64,000 bases of DNA, taken from positions 25,635,885 to 25,699,884 of the forward strand of contig OX438751.1 of assembly GCA_949316235.1 (NCBI GenBank). The letters are read 5' to 3'. The translations under genes and the position numbers were made by a program. Shown one piece after another: positions 44,585-55,885 of this stretch (positions within the stretch are counted from its first letter, which is position 1; every line of letters begins with the position of its first letter). The notes under the pieces were generated by a model. It worked only from the letters and a program-made list of their open reading frames with translations, made no database searches and was not told the DNA's origin. Source of the stretch: Oegoconia quadripuncta. Taxonomy: Eukaryota; Arthropoda; Insecta; Lepidoptera; Autostichidae.

Positions 44585-44750
44585 GTACATACATAAAGTC
44601 ACGCCTGTTTACCGTAATGGTAGGCAGAGACCACAGACTTCCACTTGCTATAATCCTGACACACCCTTGTGTTGTTCCATACATGCTCGTCGGTTTAGTG
44701 TACTCTTGACTTGGTGTTTCTTTAAGACGTCCCCGATTTGATCATGATAC
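44585..44750 (+). repeat. Dispersed repeat, second copy
   Basis: Shares cataaagtcacgcctgttta and ggcagagaccacagacttcc with 32812-32900. Confidence 0.65.
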
Positions 44751-44884
44751 GTTCGCCGTGGGCGTGCCTACCAACACTACACTTTTGAAACATGCATTTT
44801 GAAAATAAGGAATTATCAGGGGGCTACCATACGAGTAGGTAGGTATGTTATTACATCACCTATAATTACATGCAGTTTACTGTT

Positions 44885-45018
44885 AGAGCCCGTATTAATA
44901 AACCGATCTCAAGATTGAGATGACCTTAATTTGAAGCCTGAGGATCCGTTGAATATTAAAACAGTATTGAGACAGACGCGATTTCAATCTCAAGATCGAT
45001 TTATTAATACGGCGACCC
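44885..45018. mobile_element. MITE family G copy, short
   Basis: Inverted ends agcccgtattaataaaccga and atcgatttattaatacggcg. Confidence 0.7.
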
Positions 45019-45098
45019 TAAGGGCCATAATAACATTCACTATCTATATTTCGTTCGTTTGTTACTTCCATGATGCAAATAATGCGCACGGACCCTAC

Positions 45099-45225
45099 CT
45101 TCCGCAGCTCACAGGCGTAACACCTAACGTTTGAGTAGGAGTCGCGCGATTCATCAGGCAGCGAGCGACTCAGCCGGCCGTGAAGGGACTCCGCGTCGTA
45201 GAACAAGCCCACCTTGTGATGGAAA
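45099..45225 (-). CDS. Orphan coding exon, unrecognised gene
   Basis: 127 bp between acceptor tatcatttggcag and donor gtaggg. One base completes an incoming codon, then 42 open codons: FHHKVGLFYDAESLHGRLSR, SLPDESRDSYSNV, RCYACELRK. Third positions are mostly G or C, while the flanks are AT-rich, and the exon stops abruptly at both splice sites. A SINE (45253-45515) sits just outside the acceptor. It lies downstream of the CFAP97-like stop codon, so it belongs either to another minus-strand gene or to an alternative 3' part of that locus. I do not recognise the protein. Confidence 0.45.
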
Positions 45226-45252
45226 CTGCCAAATGATACAAAGTCAAAAAGA

Positions 45253-45515
45253 AACCAGTTCGATCCCCAGCGGGGTACATGTTTAAGTACTCGGTTTGGT
45301 TGGTGGTAGGGCATTTTAAATGTCCGCCTGGATAGCTACCACTATCTTATCTAAACTTAATAGCATTGTTGTGTACCGGTTGTCAGAGATAAGATAGCCA
45401 GCCCTCCAAATGTGTTGGGGTTTTCGGGTAAGTACGCTTCCACCTTCGACCTCATCTTCACTTAACATCAAGTGTGATTGAGGTCAAGTTCCAAGCCGTT
45501 GTGCATAAAAAAGCT
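45253..45515 (+). mobile_element. SINE family B copy beside the orphan exon
   Basis: Starts at box B (gttcgatccccagcggggta). It lies about 28 bp outside the acceptor of the exon at 45225. Confidence 0.82.
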
Positions 45516-45813
45516 TTGCCCGAGTCCCGATTTTCACGTTGGTGGTTTTTTTTAATAACTTAAGCGAGGGATGTAATAACACTGCAATTATACATCACCC
45601 ATAGTAATTTAGCAGAAGATCCGGCGTTCAATTGGCTAAGTCTTTTTAGTTGTGCCGACAACTCCTAGATGGCGTTGACCGATTTTAAATCGCGATGTTG
45701 TTTCAGTCTCGACGTTTAGCTATATATGTTCATACTAAATCAATTCTACATGCTACATGGAAGTTTTTGTTGGCAAGTAAGTAAGTGTACATCCGGTTCA
45801 GCCTTATCTTTGC

Positions 45814-46014
45814 TTACTTTGGCAGCGGTTTGGTCCAATGGTTATCCAGCCGGTTGACCTTCATGATGGAGTTGAGCCGCTGCAGCAGGCTGAAGTTGTC
45901 GCTTTGGATCTTGTTCTTCCGATCCAGTTCGCGCTGGTGCTTCTTCAATTTAAGAGCCACGTGAGGCCGCGCCGCCGGCGGACGGTCATCTATTGCAGGC
46001 AGAGCTGACCTCAC
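45814..46014 (-). CDS. CFAP97-like protein exon 2 (conserved domain and stop)
   Basis: 66 codons plus TAA. It holds a Pro-rich linker ([10 protein letters not shown]) followed by a long charged helix. This exon is GC-rich and coding-like, in contrast to its flanks. It ends [12 protein letters not shown], and the conserved Trp near the end fits the family. Confidence 0.72.
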   Translation of the reverse strand: MRSALPAIDDRPPAARPHVALKLKKHQRELDRKNKIQSDNFSLLQRLNSIMKVNRLDNHWTKPLPK

Positions 46015-47356
46015 CTTGCAAGAATTAAAAGTTCATTCTATACACCACTATTACTGTACACTACTGTTATTGCCTCTCTAAAGCCTAATTTGCGAATTTG
46101 TAAAATTCGGTTTTTGTGTGAAAAAAACGGACATTATTTTTATATGACGGCGGATTGGTGTGGTGGATAGTGACCCTGTCAGCGAAACCAACGGTTGCGG
46201 GTTCGAACCCCGCGACGGGTAAATGTTTGTGTGATGGATGAATATGAACATTTATTCGTGAGTCATGAATGTTTATATAAATATTTATGTATGTTTATCC
46301 GTTATTTAGTATCCATATAGAACAAAATTTGCTTAGTTTGGGACTAGATGATTGGTGTAAGTGTCCGAAATATTTATTTATTATTATTATATAGTTGAAG
46401 ATACACTCATCTATGGCTGAGGATATCCATGCAAAAAAAAATTGATAGCGATTGGAAAGTCGCCCATACTTTCTTTGGTGACGAGGGGGCATTGACAACC
46501 AGCAACACTGCTGAGTCCCTACCCTTTCATCACAATACTGTGGTTCTCGATTCTCATGGTATGCTTAAGTTTTTTTGTGATGAATAAATGCCCTTTTATT
46601 TCTTATTTCATTGGGCAAAAAGCCCTCCTGAATAGGCAGAAAGCAGGATAAGTAAATTGAAAAACCTAAAACCTCCATACTAAAAACATTATCTGCAATC
46701 ATAATAACTGCCGCGCTTGGTAAATAACGTTGAATAGTGAAACTATAAATTGAAAACTTTGAAACCTCCGAAAGAATATCGTCCAAATATAACAACCGAA
46801 TATTTTAAAGCTACACAAGTTCTTCATATCAAAGTTAGCTAAAAATTTCTAGATTAACTTTAAAGGCTGGAACGAAACACAACGTCGTCAAGAACATAAC
46901 ACTTTTTTTTTTATATGAGGGAGGCAAACGAGCATGCGGGTCACCTGATGGAAAGCAATCACCGCCGCCCATGGACACCCGCAACACCAAAAGGGTCACA
47001 GATGCGTTGCCGGCCTTTGAGGAAGGTGTAGGCTCGTTTCTTGAAGGTTCCAATGTCGTACTCGTTCGGGAATACCGCTGCCGGAAGTCCGTTCCACAGG
47101 GTGGTCGTACGTGGTAAGAAGTTTCTTGAGAAACGTACAGTAGTAGACTTCCACTCATTCAGGTGATGTGGATGGAAATTTAATTTTCGGCGAGAAGTGT
47201 ATCGGTTAAATTGAGCAGCAGTATTAAATGTTAAAAACCGCTACGTTTTTAACATTTAATAAATGATAATCTAAAATAACTTACTTTGGAGCGGTGATCT
47301 TTAAATCTTCTATCTTCCCATGGCTGCAAAAGAAGCTTATCTCGTCTGGATAACAT
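45814..47356 (-). CDS. CFAP97-domain (hemingway/CFAP97D-like) small protein, two coding exons
   Basis: Exons are 47356-47285 (24 codons, [18 protein letters not shown]...) and 46014-45814 (66 codons plus TAA). They join in phase 0 with donor gtaagt and acceptor attcttgcaag, giving 90 residues. An in-frame stop lies seven codons upstream of the ATG. The conserved core in exon 2 ([19 protein letters not shown], then [12 protein letters not shown]) matches the KL-K-Q-E--R--KI-x-EN-xLLxRL pattern of CFAP97 family proteins such as CFAP97D1, whose members are linked to cilia and sperm flagella. The segment is strongly charged and helical, with no signal peptide or membrane helix. The 1270-bp intron holds a SINE and a LINE 3' fragment. 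Family assignment is from memory of the domain pattern. The acceptor is less certain than the donor because TGCAAG is followed by GTGAGG. Confidence 0.7.
46143..46388 (+). mobile_element. SINE family C copy in the CFAP97-like gene intron
   Basis: Head gacggcggattggtgtggtg, box B ggttcgaaccccgcgacggg, same body and end as the copy at 15612. Confidence 0.85.
46903..47175 (-). mobile_element. Family E relative, different 5' part, in the CFAP97-like gene intron
   Basis: Shares the first 120 bp with the other copies, then diverges into a LINE coding end (minus strand reads FLKKLL-type peptides with a PVERTS segment). This suggests family E tails belong to a LINE whose body differs between subfamilies. 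Confidence 0.7.
47285..47356 (-). CDS. CFAP97-like protein exon 1 (start codon)
   Basis: 24 codons, [18 protein letters not shown] then KDHRSK, followed by a consensus donor gtaagtt. The Trp-Glu-Asp-Arg-Arg-Phe segment corresponds to the region just before the basic linker in family members. A short 5' UTR exon may precede it: a spliceable end lies at about 49590 (CAACAG before gtaaaa), which is weak evidence. Confidence 0.62.
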
Positions 47357-47939
47357 TGTTTGTCTATAAATTTAGTTTACTATAATTATTCCAAAATAAC
47401 GACTCTAAGTCAAGCGCTTCGATAGATGGGTTCCCCTACTCAGAGTTGAATCAATATACACGTAGTGTTGCTATGATACCTACCCACAGTGGGGTGGGTG
47501 GTCTGTGTACCTACCTGAAGCTTTTAAAAAATACTTAGGTAATTTATCATTTACTTTCAGTAAAGGGAACAAACATTCACTTGATTAATGATGAGATGAC
47601 AAAGGTTTATTATACAACGTTAGTCGGAAAGGAGGACTGCGTCAAAAGGGGATTATTAGGTATCATGAACAGAAGATGTTTCCATGGAGAAAATATATTT
47701 TTTCAAAAAAAAAATTAAAACTTTTGCACACTGTTTGAGCTATAGCAATACACTGTACGTCCTTGTCATTGTGTTAAGATATGACAAGAACAGAGAGTGC
47801 ATAACGTCATAAACCATTGCAATTGCCATTTGCCAAAATTATACTCCTAGGATAACTGTCACGTTCATACTTTATGTGAGTAATAGAGAATCTCGTGTCA
47901 TTATAGACTATGGGGCTTGCACAACAGGCTGAAGGTGGA

Positions 47940-48165
47940 AACGCTTTCACCTGGAAAACTTATTTGAGGAACTGGCTAATCTCTTATATAAATCGGCCGC
48001 CAAATAGCAATGTTAATAGCATTGTTGTGTTCCGGTTGTCAGAGATAAGATAGCCAGTCCCCCAAATAAGATGGGGTTTCCGGATCAGTACGCTACCACC
48101 TTCGGCCTCATCTTCACTTAACATCAGGTGTGATTGAGGTAAAGAGCTAACCAGTTGTAGATTAA
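47940..48165 (+). mobile_element. SINE family B copy, 5' part diverged
   Basis: Clear from atagcattgttgtgttccgg to gtgattgaggtaaagagc. Confidence 0.78.
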
Positions 48166-48529
48166 AAAAAAATCAGCAGGAACACAACAAACTTTAATTA
48201 TAGAATTTTAAGGGGTACCCCATGAAATGACAATCGACGGTGCTGACGGTGTACCCGTAAATGGATAAATTTGATTTTGACAGATTTATCCATCTGTTCA
48301 GAGGCCGTGTTAAAGTAATTTTCGCATGACTTTGTCGGAGGATGACTATATGACTATTAAAGAATCCAGGCATGATTAGTGGCTCATGAAAGGCTGGCGT
48401 AGAAGGCTCAATCATCCAAGGACCAATGAAATAACTTTGCAGTAGAGGCGGTATTAAATCGATGGAGAAGGAGCGCGCGCGCCCCTCTCACCTCCCGCCC
48501 CGGGTCTCTGTTAAGTTGTAGGTACACTA

Positions 48530-48863
48530 AGGCTCTTAATAAACCAATCTCAATACAAGTCTCGAGACTGCATCAACCAAGACGCGTCTTAAGCAGTTGA
48601 CGCTATCTCAAGCTACGTGCTAATTTATAAACCAATCTTGAGGTCTACTCAGCTGAGATCACTTATCAAGTATTCGCCTCGACCGCGAATGAATGATAGT
48701 CTTGAGTTCCGTTTGTTAATACGTGAAACTCTCAAGTGAGTACTGCTTGAGTAAGCACGCGCGTTTCAGGTCTCAAGTTAGGTTTATTAATCAACACGTT
48801 TACTTGAGACCGGTCACAGGACTGTACTCAATCTTGAGAATGGTTTATTAATACGGGCCTTAG
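48530..48863. mobile_element. MITE family G copy, longest
   Basis: Inverted ends actaaggctcttaataaacc and ggtttattaatacgggcctt. The interior is rich in ctcaag/cttgag motifs. Confidence 0.75.
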
Positions 48864-48865
48864 TC

Positions 48866-49988
48866 AGGGTCCGAAATAAAATACAGCTTGGCAAATTAAT
48901 AAATAAATTATAATGTTAAATGTTATACACTGCACTTACATTGGTATCATATCATGGTCGTTACATCAGATAATATACACGAAAACGTACAAACACGTGG
49001 TTACAATCAATACAAAAAAAATAATATACTTTGAGCAATACAAAAATAAAAAACCGAATCACTCTACCTAAAACTAAGTTTTAATATAATATAACTCATA
49101 TATAGTCACAGTTTATGTATGTTTATTTAACTGTTAAGTAGGTAGGTACCCTTTTTTGTGAGTTTGACAAGACAGAATGCCTGAGGAGTGAGATAGCAGT
49201 AGAGAAAGGTGTACAAGATAGAAAGCGACAGGTGATCAAAAGAAGGATCATTATAATAATTTGTACGTAGATAGTTTGCATGGAAGAATATTTTGAAAAA
49301 ATTATCACCTTTCCTCTCCCAACTCAGGTCGCTCTGTTTAAGAGTAAACGATAATAACGAGTTTCATACAAACTATAAACGAAGCCCATGTAGAAAATTG
49401 TTTGAATCTATCTATATTTTAGTAATAAAACGTAAAGTAGGTCGAACCTATTGGAGTGAATGTAGTGATGTGTTAATTTTCATTACGATTATTTCGACAA
49501 AAGTGCCGAAATAAGTTCACCAATAACTTATCATAAATTTAAATCTATAAACTCGTTACTAGAATACAGAAATGTAAATCGCATATTTTTTACCTGTTGT
49601 CGATCATAGTCTGTGTTCCAACTAGTTACCATCGTTTACCTTCCAATTCGCGTGTTAAAAAAGCCTAGGAATGTTAAGTGTTAATCCCGTCCCACATTTG
49701 GCAATGTTCCATAGTAAAGCTCGTGTTAATTTCAACGTAACTGTCAACCAACAGTCGATTTATTCACACATTGACACTCCAACACAATCCATTTTATACA
49801 CTTAATTAAATTTTAATTTATACACAATAATTTATCTAGAGCTTCCCCAATGGTCTATGTGAATATCGCATTGATTCCGTGCATCCTTGTGAACTAGATT
49901 TCGTTAGTGTTTTTAATATTATAACTTTTGTTAAGACGATTTTCAGAAGTCACGATATCGGTATTGCACAAATTCATTGTATAGATTT
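48866..49988. other. No gene seen
   Basis: AT-rich. A minus-strand donor-like end at about 49590 (CAACAG before gtaaaa) could be an untranslated exon of the CFAP97-like gene. Confidence 0.5.
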
Positions 49989-49991
49989 ATA

Positions 49992-51054
49992 TACAGGGCG
50001 TCCCAAAGTTATGGGACATGAAGGGGAAGTACCTTAAATATCGTAGATAGTGAATTTTGCTCAAAGAAGACTTTATGTTATTTTTAAAAGTTAGTAATTC
50101 TGCATTCATAGATTTTCTAAAAATTACTTGCTTCGGCTGGGAATCGAACCGACTTAAATGTGAAAAAAAAAACACCCTACTTTTATGATGCCAATCGAAA
50201 GAATAGCTAAAAAATAATAACTCTGCCTAAGTAACATAGTATTTTAAAAGAAAGGAACAACATAAAATGATTGAGTCAAATTTCTGAACACAGAAAAGTA
50301 TTTAGGAATACTTCAAATTTTAAGGGATAAGATAAGAAACCATTCCGCGGCGGAGCAAGAAAACTTAATTTTCCAACAAGATGGAGCTCCGGCTCATAAT
50401 AGTCGGAGAGCAGCAGATTTTCTAAATGAATGTTTTCCTACATGGATTGGTACAAATGGACCGATTAGATGGCCGGCCAGATCCCCGGACCTCACACCAT
50501 TAGATTTCTTCTTTTGGGGATACGTGAAAGATATGCTATACAAAAAGCGATACGAGAACGTAGGCGAGTTGCAAACAGAATTGTGCCATATCACATCGAG
50601 TGTTCACCATAAAATGATTAGAAAATCAACAGGCAGCGGGCTCATTAAAAGATTGGCGATTTGCGTAAGACAAGAGGGATCACATTTTGAGCATTTAATT
50701 AATTAATTTACAAAAAAATACCTACTTAATTGACTACGGCAGTTTCATGTATGTTTTTTATTTGATTAAAATGATTAATTTCACGTTGTTCCTTTCTTTT
50801 AAAATACTATGTTACTTAGGCAGAGTTATTATTTTTTAGCTATTCTTTCGATTGGCATCATAAAAGTAGGGTGTTTTTTTTTTCACATTTGAGTCGGTTC
50901 GATTCCCAGCCGAAGCAAATAATTTTTAGAAAATCTATGAATGCAGAATTACTAACTTTTAAAAATAACATAAAGTCTTCTTTGAGCAAAATTCACTATC
51001 TACGATATTTAAGGTACTTCCCCTTCATGTCCCATAACTTTGGGACGCCCTGTA
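49992..51054 (+). mobile_element. Internally deleted copy of the mariner-type transposon
   Basis: 1063 bp, same inverted-repeat ends, TA duplications at 49990-49991 and 51055-51056, opposite orientation to the intron 2 copy. About 1060 bp of the interior is missing, including the N-terminal half of the transposase. Both ends are intact, so it could still be mobilised in trans. Confidence 0.92.
50284..50706 (+). pseudogene. Transposase C-terminal remnant in the deleted mariner copy
   Basis: Open from the deletion point to the natural stop. It retains [25 protein letters not shown] and [13 protein letters not shown], with only a Tyr to Asn difference noticed against the intron 2 copy (YKKRYENVGEL). 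The first catalytic Asp region is lost. Confidence 0.85.
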
Positions 51055-52571
51055 TAGTCGAATATCGACAATAAGTGACACACTTTTCTGAAATACGTCT
51101 TATTTATAACATCTATGGTAGTGTGAACGTGTGTATGTAAAGGGTGTTATGATTGTTTTCCAATAAAGTAGGAAGACTCCGAATTAATTTAACATTGCAG
51201 TTGTACCTCCTTAATAATCGGGATACAAAATTTGTATCCAACAATGGAAAGCAAAATGTTCAGACTCGTTCTCAAGCCTGTGAGATTGCGGCTTATTTTA
51301 CATTTTCATATTTTTTTTTTCTCCTAATAAAACCTACTTACGGTTGAGTTTGCCTCGCATTATAAATCTAATTACATTACTGAGTATAAAACGTATTAAA
51401 TACATCAAAAAGATCTAGTAACTTACGATCAGTGTTATTTGAGATATCACTAAGATTCGCGACTACTTAAGCGAGTGGTGGCACTTTACTCGGGCACGTG
51501 AAATCAAACAAAGTTTCTAGATTAGCTCACGCTCTTACAACAGTGGTAACAAGCGATTAGACCGCCTTTGCACATCGGTACATGGATATATTTTTTATAT
51601 TGTATAAAATAAAGAATGTTTCTTCTTCTCTCGTACCTACCCAATGAATTAAAACTGACACCTTTATTATAAACAGCTACCTAAAAGACTACTAGGACAA
51701 TACTGCGGCCAGTCTTAAATGAAAAAAACTATAGCCTTGGCTACGATTTGTTTTACATATTGATATTTGTCGCGGCGATATTGCCTACACTCAAAAAACG
51801 CCCATGTGATGGGGCGTTAACTGATCAATGCCCAGCGTTGTAGACGGTGGAACTCTGTAAGGCAAAGTAGCAATTAGAATGAAATTAAGTATTTTAACAC
51901 TTTATAATTATTACATAATCTGCGTCTCTCCGATTTCCCAATGGGCCCAAGTAAAATCACCTAAAACTCTTACCTCTTAAAGGTAATTGTGATAAGGTCG
52001 AATCTACAATGACTATAAAACTTATAAATCCTAGTAATATCTCAAATTTATCACATGTAATTAACTATAGTGCGCCTTTATTACACACAGACAGATGCCT
52101 CAAGGGTATTTACCAAAACATATAATAATATTGATTTCATTTCAATACAAAAGATTGGTTCTGATCTTCCATTTTTTTTTTAATAATAAAACCGTTTACA
52201 AACATGGAAAATACCCTCAAAAACCTACATTGGTGTCTGCTACATCTTAAATGCTAAAATCGCATACAAAAATCTCTACACTTGGTGCATTACCTGACTC
52301 GAATGTAAACGAAAACTTTTATAAAAATAAATCCGAAAATTAGTTTAATACTTTCATGATGGAGTGTAGTTAGGTCATAGAAGTGGACGAAACATTTGCA
52401 ACAAAGTTATATCGTCAGGATAAATAAATACGTAAATCGAAGATCCCGAATTTTCCTAAATAATCGATTTCATAATGGCATATCCATCAGGTCTAGCTCA
52501 AACGATTGCGTACGTTTGACTGGGCAAGAATGAGCGAGTTTCATGCTCTTTTAATTCCAATTCCAAATTAG

Positions 52572-52652
52572 TGTTATGGCTGCATCGTTGTGCACGATGA
52601 TTCTGCCAATGTCAAGGTTGAAGTTCGCAATGCTAAAGTTGACGATTATGCG
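52572..52652 (+). CDS. Orphan coding exon candidate, unrecognised gene
   Basis: 81 bp, 27 codons, phase 0 at both ends: CYGCIVVHDDSANVKVEVRN then AKVDDYA. A pyrimidine-rich tract and acceptor (ccaaattag) precede it and a consensus donor (gtaagtt) follows. An in-frame TAG overlapping the acceptor shows the frame is open only as an exon. The alternating Val/charged pattern suggests beta strands. It could belong to a plus-strand gene whose CpG-rich first exon lies near 35.2-35.5 kb, but nothing connects them directly. Confidence 0.3.
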
Positions 52653-53930
52653 GTAAGTTAAGCTTCTCTAGTTTGTGTAGCTGGAGAAAGGACAAACAGA
52701 ACAACACATATAACCACCACCTCAACACATAATTAAGATAATAGGCGAAAACTCAAAGAAGTAGACATGATAGATAAATTATAATATAACGTTGTTAACT
52801 TTTTTATAAGCGTACATATACAAGACGAGAATGAACTTGACTTAATGCTCTTTCAAAAAAAATCGTTTATATAATTCGATAGATGACACTGCCAATTTAT
52901 GGTTGTCAGAATGTAGAAAGGCCAATAAAATAAATTGGTAATCTTTAAAATTGACTGTTTTATAGATATCAAAGCTGTTGTTTCAGGTATATTACGGTTA
53001 TTATGCATATGTTGGGTGTTCTGTCCAAGACAGAAAAGCTTCTGTGCACTGTGGATTTGAAAAAAAAATTTCATCGTGCCATAGACAACATTCAACTACA
53101 GGAATGTACTAACTTTCTTTGACATTGGCATAAGTAGTCGATGAGCGCCATCTACCGTCAGTTTAATGACACTACCTAGAAAATCGTTCATTGAAAAAGG
53201 AAATTCATTCCTAAAAATATTAGTATTTTACGTTATTTTATATATTAATATAATATATTAAACGGTTAACCGTTTGAGCTGGGATTGGATAAGCTATTTT
53301 GAAAACCACTGTTCGTTGGAAGAAGAGAGAGCTAACAGATCGATCCACATGTGATGAGAATTATCCCAACGATTACCTTGAAGTTGAATACCAAAGCGTG
53401 TTTAATGCAAGACGTGACAAAATCATTGGACAATACATTATTATACCTAGCTAAAATCATTCTGAAAACATTGGCAGCATATTGGAAGTTTTCTTTAACT
53501 AGATACAGGTGTGGTGATTCTATTTTTATTCTACATTTTCGAAATTGTAGTTCAAAATTCTTTTTTTGACTTAGGTTCCCAAATCGATACAAATTGGCTA
53601 CCTTCATATCAGATCGAAACTAGAGAACCACGTGATCAGAGTTGGTCGATAAGAATGATACGCCTCAACTCAGAAGGCCTTCGCACACCACAACCGGCAA
53701 ATAGTATACACTAAATAATTCAAACACATTAATATATCATAATCAGTTCTACTAAACTACTGGAACATAACACTCGATGTTCTTCCATTTTACATTGTTC
53801 CTAAATATTCTGTCGCATTAACGACAAGTCGTTTAGCACTTAAATTTCTCATTTGTATAAAATTTAAGAGGGGCTATAAAGGCAATCCGTGCTACCAACA
53901 AAGTGTGCCGTACTTGAGAGACAATGGTGT
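52653..53930. other. No gene seen
   Basis: Only chance ORFs under 100 codons. 51060-52570 and 54090-55365 are likewise featureless. Confidence 0.55.
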
Positions 53931-53934
53931 CGAT

Positions 53935-54085
53935 TCGGATGTACACCAAATAACCTAAACTAAACTAAAACCAGTTTTAAAGTAGTACTGTCTCTTCCTC
54001 CCTGGAACAGTACGATGGGACGGCATCACTCCAAAACTGGTTTTAGTTTAGTTGGTGTACCTACATCCGAATCGGCACTAATAGG
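53935..54085. mobile_element. MITE family H foldback
   Basis: Arms gatgtacaccaaataacct...actaaaaccag and ctggttttagtttagttggt are inverted copies around a ~60-bp loop. A half copy is at 22070-22145. Confidence 0.75.
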
Positions 54086-55368
54086 TGCCATATTCATTAT
54101 GACGTTCGCGCGTTCTCTATGCTTTTTGCCATTTTTCCAATAACTATGAAAGTAATACATATTTTAAAAATCTTTGATGCAGACCTTTTTTGTACTGTTA
54201 TTGGAAATTGAATGAAATACGAAGCAACTTCGCAATTTTGTTTGGTGGAGTCAAGTTTTAGCACTGACGTTTCTGTCTTGACCGAACCCTCAACAATATA
54301 TTTTACATTTAAAGTCAAATAGTTGCCAGAAGTTAGCAGTTTGCGTTATATCCCCCTTTTAAGAATTATTGACTATGCATCTAACGAAGCGAATGAATCT
54401 TGACAGTGCAGTGATAGATTGCTGAATATTCTATAGGCTTCGTCAGTACACTTGTAAAGCCTATTGCTAATGAGTTCACACGTATAGGTCCCGATTGCGT
54501 TATATTTTGTGTTACTAAATCCACGCCTCCTGCAAGTGTTTTATTGAAATATTACACATAAAACAATACACAAAAACATCTTGTCATACACATGCAGTCT
54601 ACTTCCAAAAGTTTTGATCCTGAACAAAACATTGTTTTGACTTCAAAATGAGTTTTGACGAGGAAGATTGTGTTTCGGATTTGGCACAGATTTCAAGCTA
54701 GCTTAAAACCTCGATGCTTCATCTTCGTTCAGATTGGCATCTTCTATCGGTTCAGTTATGGTCAAAACTCATCAAACAAAAAAAAAATATTACCTCTATT
54801 AACCCTTCCCCTCTTCACCCGCCCGCGAGATGTTTTCCATCCGCCACGGAAAGCGAAAATTTGTATGGCCACGTTTGTTCCAATGTTTTTGTGTAATGTT
54901 TCGAACGACGCAGGAGACCCGGGTCAAAAAAAAAACAGTAAACATTACTAACAATAAACACAGTAAAACTTAAAAAGAACAAGTCAGCTGCCGTTGTCAT
55001 AATTATACTCACAAATAAAAATTCACTAATTAAGATAATATTGCGAAAAATATAGTTGGACTGCGGCTTACACAAGTGAACGTCCGTCGGCAGTAAACAG
55101 AGAGTCATTTATAAAGTTTTATAGAATGATGTCAATCGATGTCAACTTGGAATGTTGTGGAAACTCTTAAAAGGCGATATTAGACGGTTCACTTCTGTCT
55201 TTCAATTTGAATGAAGCAACCAAATTGAATCATGTAAACATAAAAGTGAATCATTCAATATCAATGTTTAATAGCATTACCTTTGACTTCTGGCTCTTTC
55301 AACCAAAGTGAATCAATTTGGTTCAACCGTGTAATATGACCTTTACATTATGTTTCGAGACTTTAATA

Positions 55369-55753
55369 TACCGGTGAGTTTTTTTTACCGTATGCAAAAA
55401 ATAGGGCATATTAGTTAAGTGAAATAGAAGGTATTGGCATAGGTAGTTTATTTATTTTTTCAAAACCATCATCGAATGAAAAGTTAATTGGGTCATTTTG
55501 ACGGTCGCGTTTGTAGCTTATACCACATAATTACATCATTAAAATAAATAAAGAAAACTTGGAGAAAATATGAGTTCCAAATAAATTTTCGCATGAGAGG
55601 AACCCTACGAACCCCGCCAGTCGTATATCAATAAAAGGCCGGCGCGGGAGTTTTTGAAAAAAAAAATAATTAAGCTACCTATGCCAATACCTTCTATTTC
55701 ACTTATCTAATATGCCCAATTTTTTTCCTTACGGTAAAAAAACTCATCCGGTA
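55369..55753. mobile_element. TA-flanked MITE, ~85-bp inverted ends
   Basis: Ends taccggtgagtttttttt and its complement, TA at 55367 and 55754. No ORF. Confidence 0.8.
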
Positions 55754-55789
55754 TAACTTGCCAGCGCAAAAATAGATCTGAAAGTTTTT

Positions 55790-55885
55790 TTTTTTATGCA
55801 CAACGGGTTGGTACTTGACCTCAATCACACCTGATGTCAAGTGAAGATGCGGTCGAAGGTGGAAGCGTACTGACCCGGACATGAA
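55790..55885 (-). mobile_element. SINE family B tail fragment
   Basis: Only the last ~90 bp (ttggtacttgacctcaatca) is present. Confidence 0.75.
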
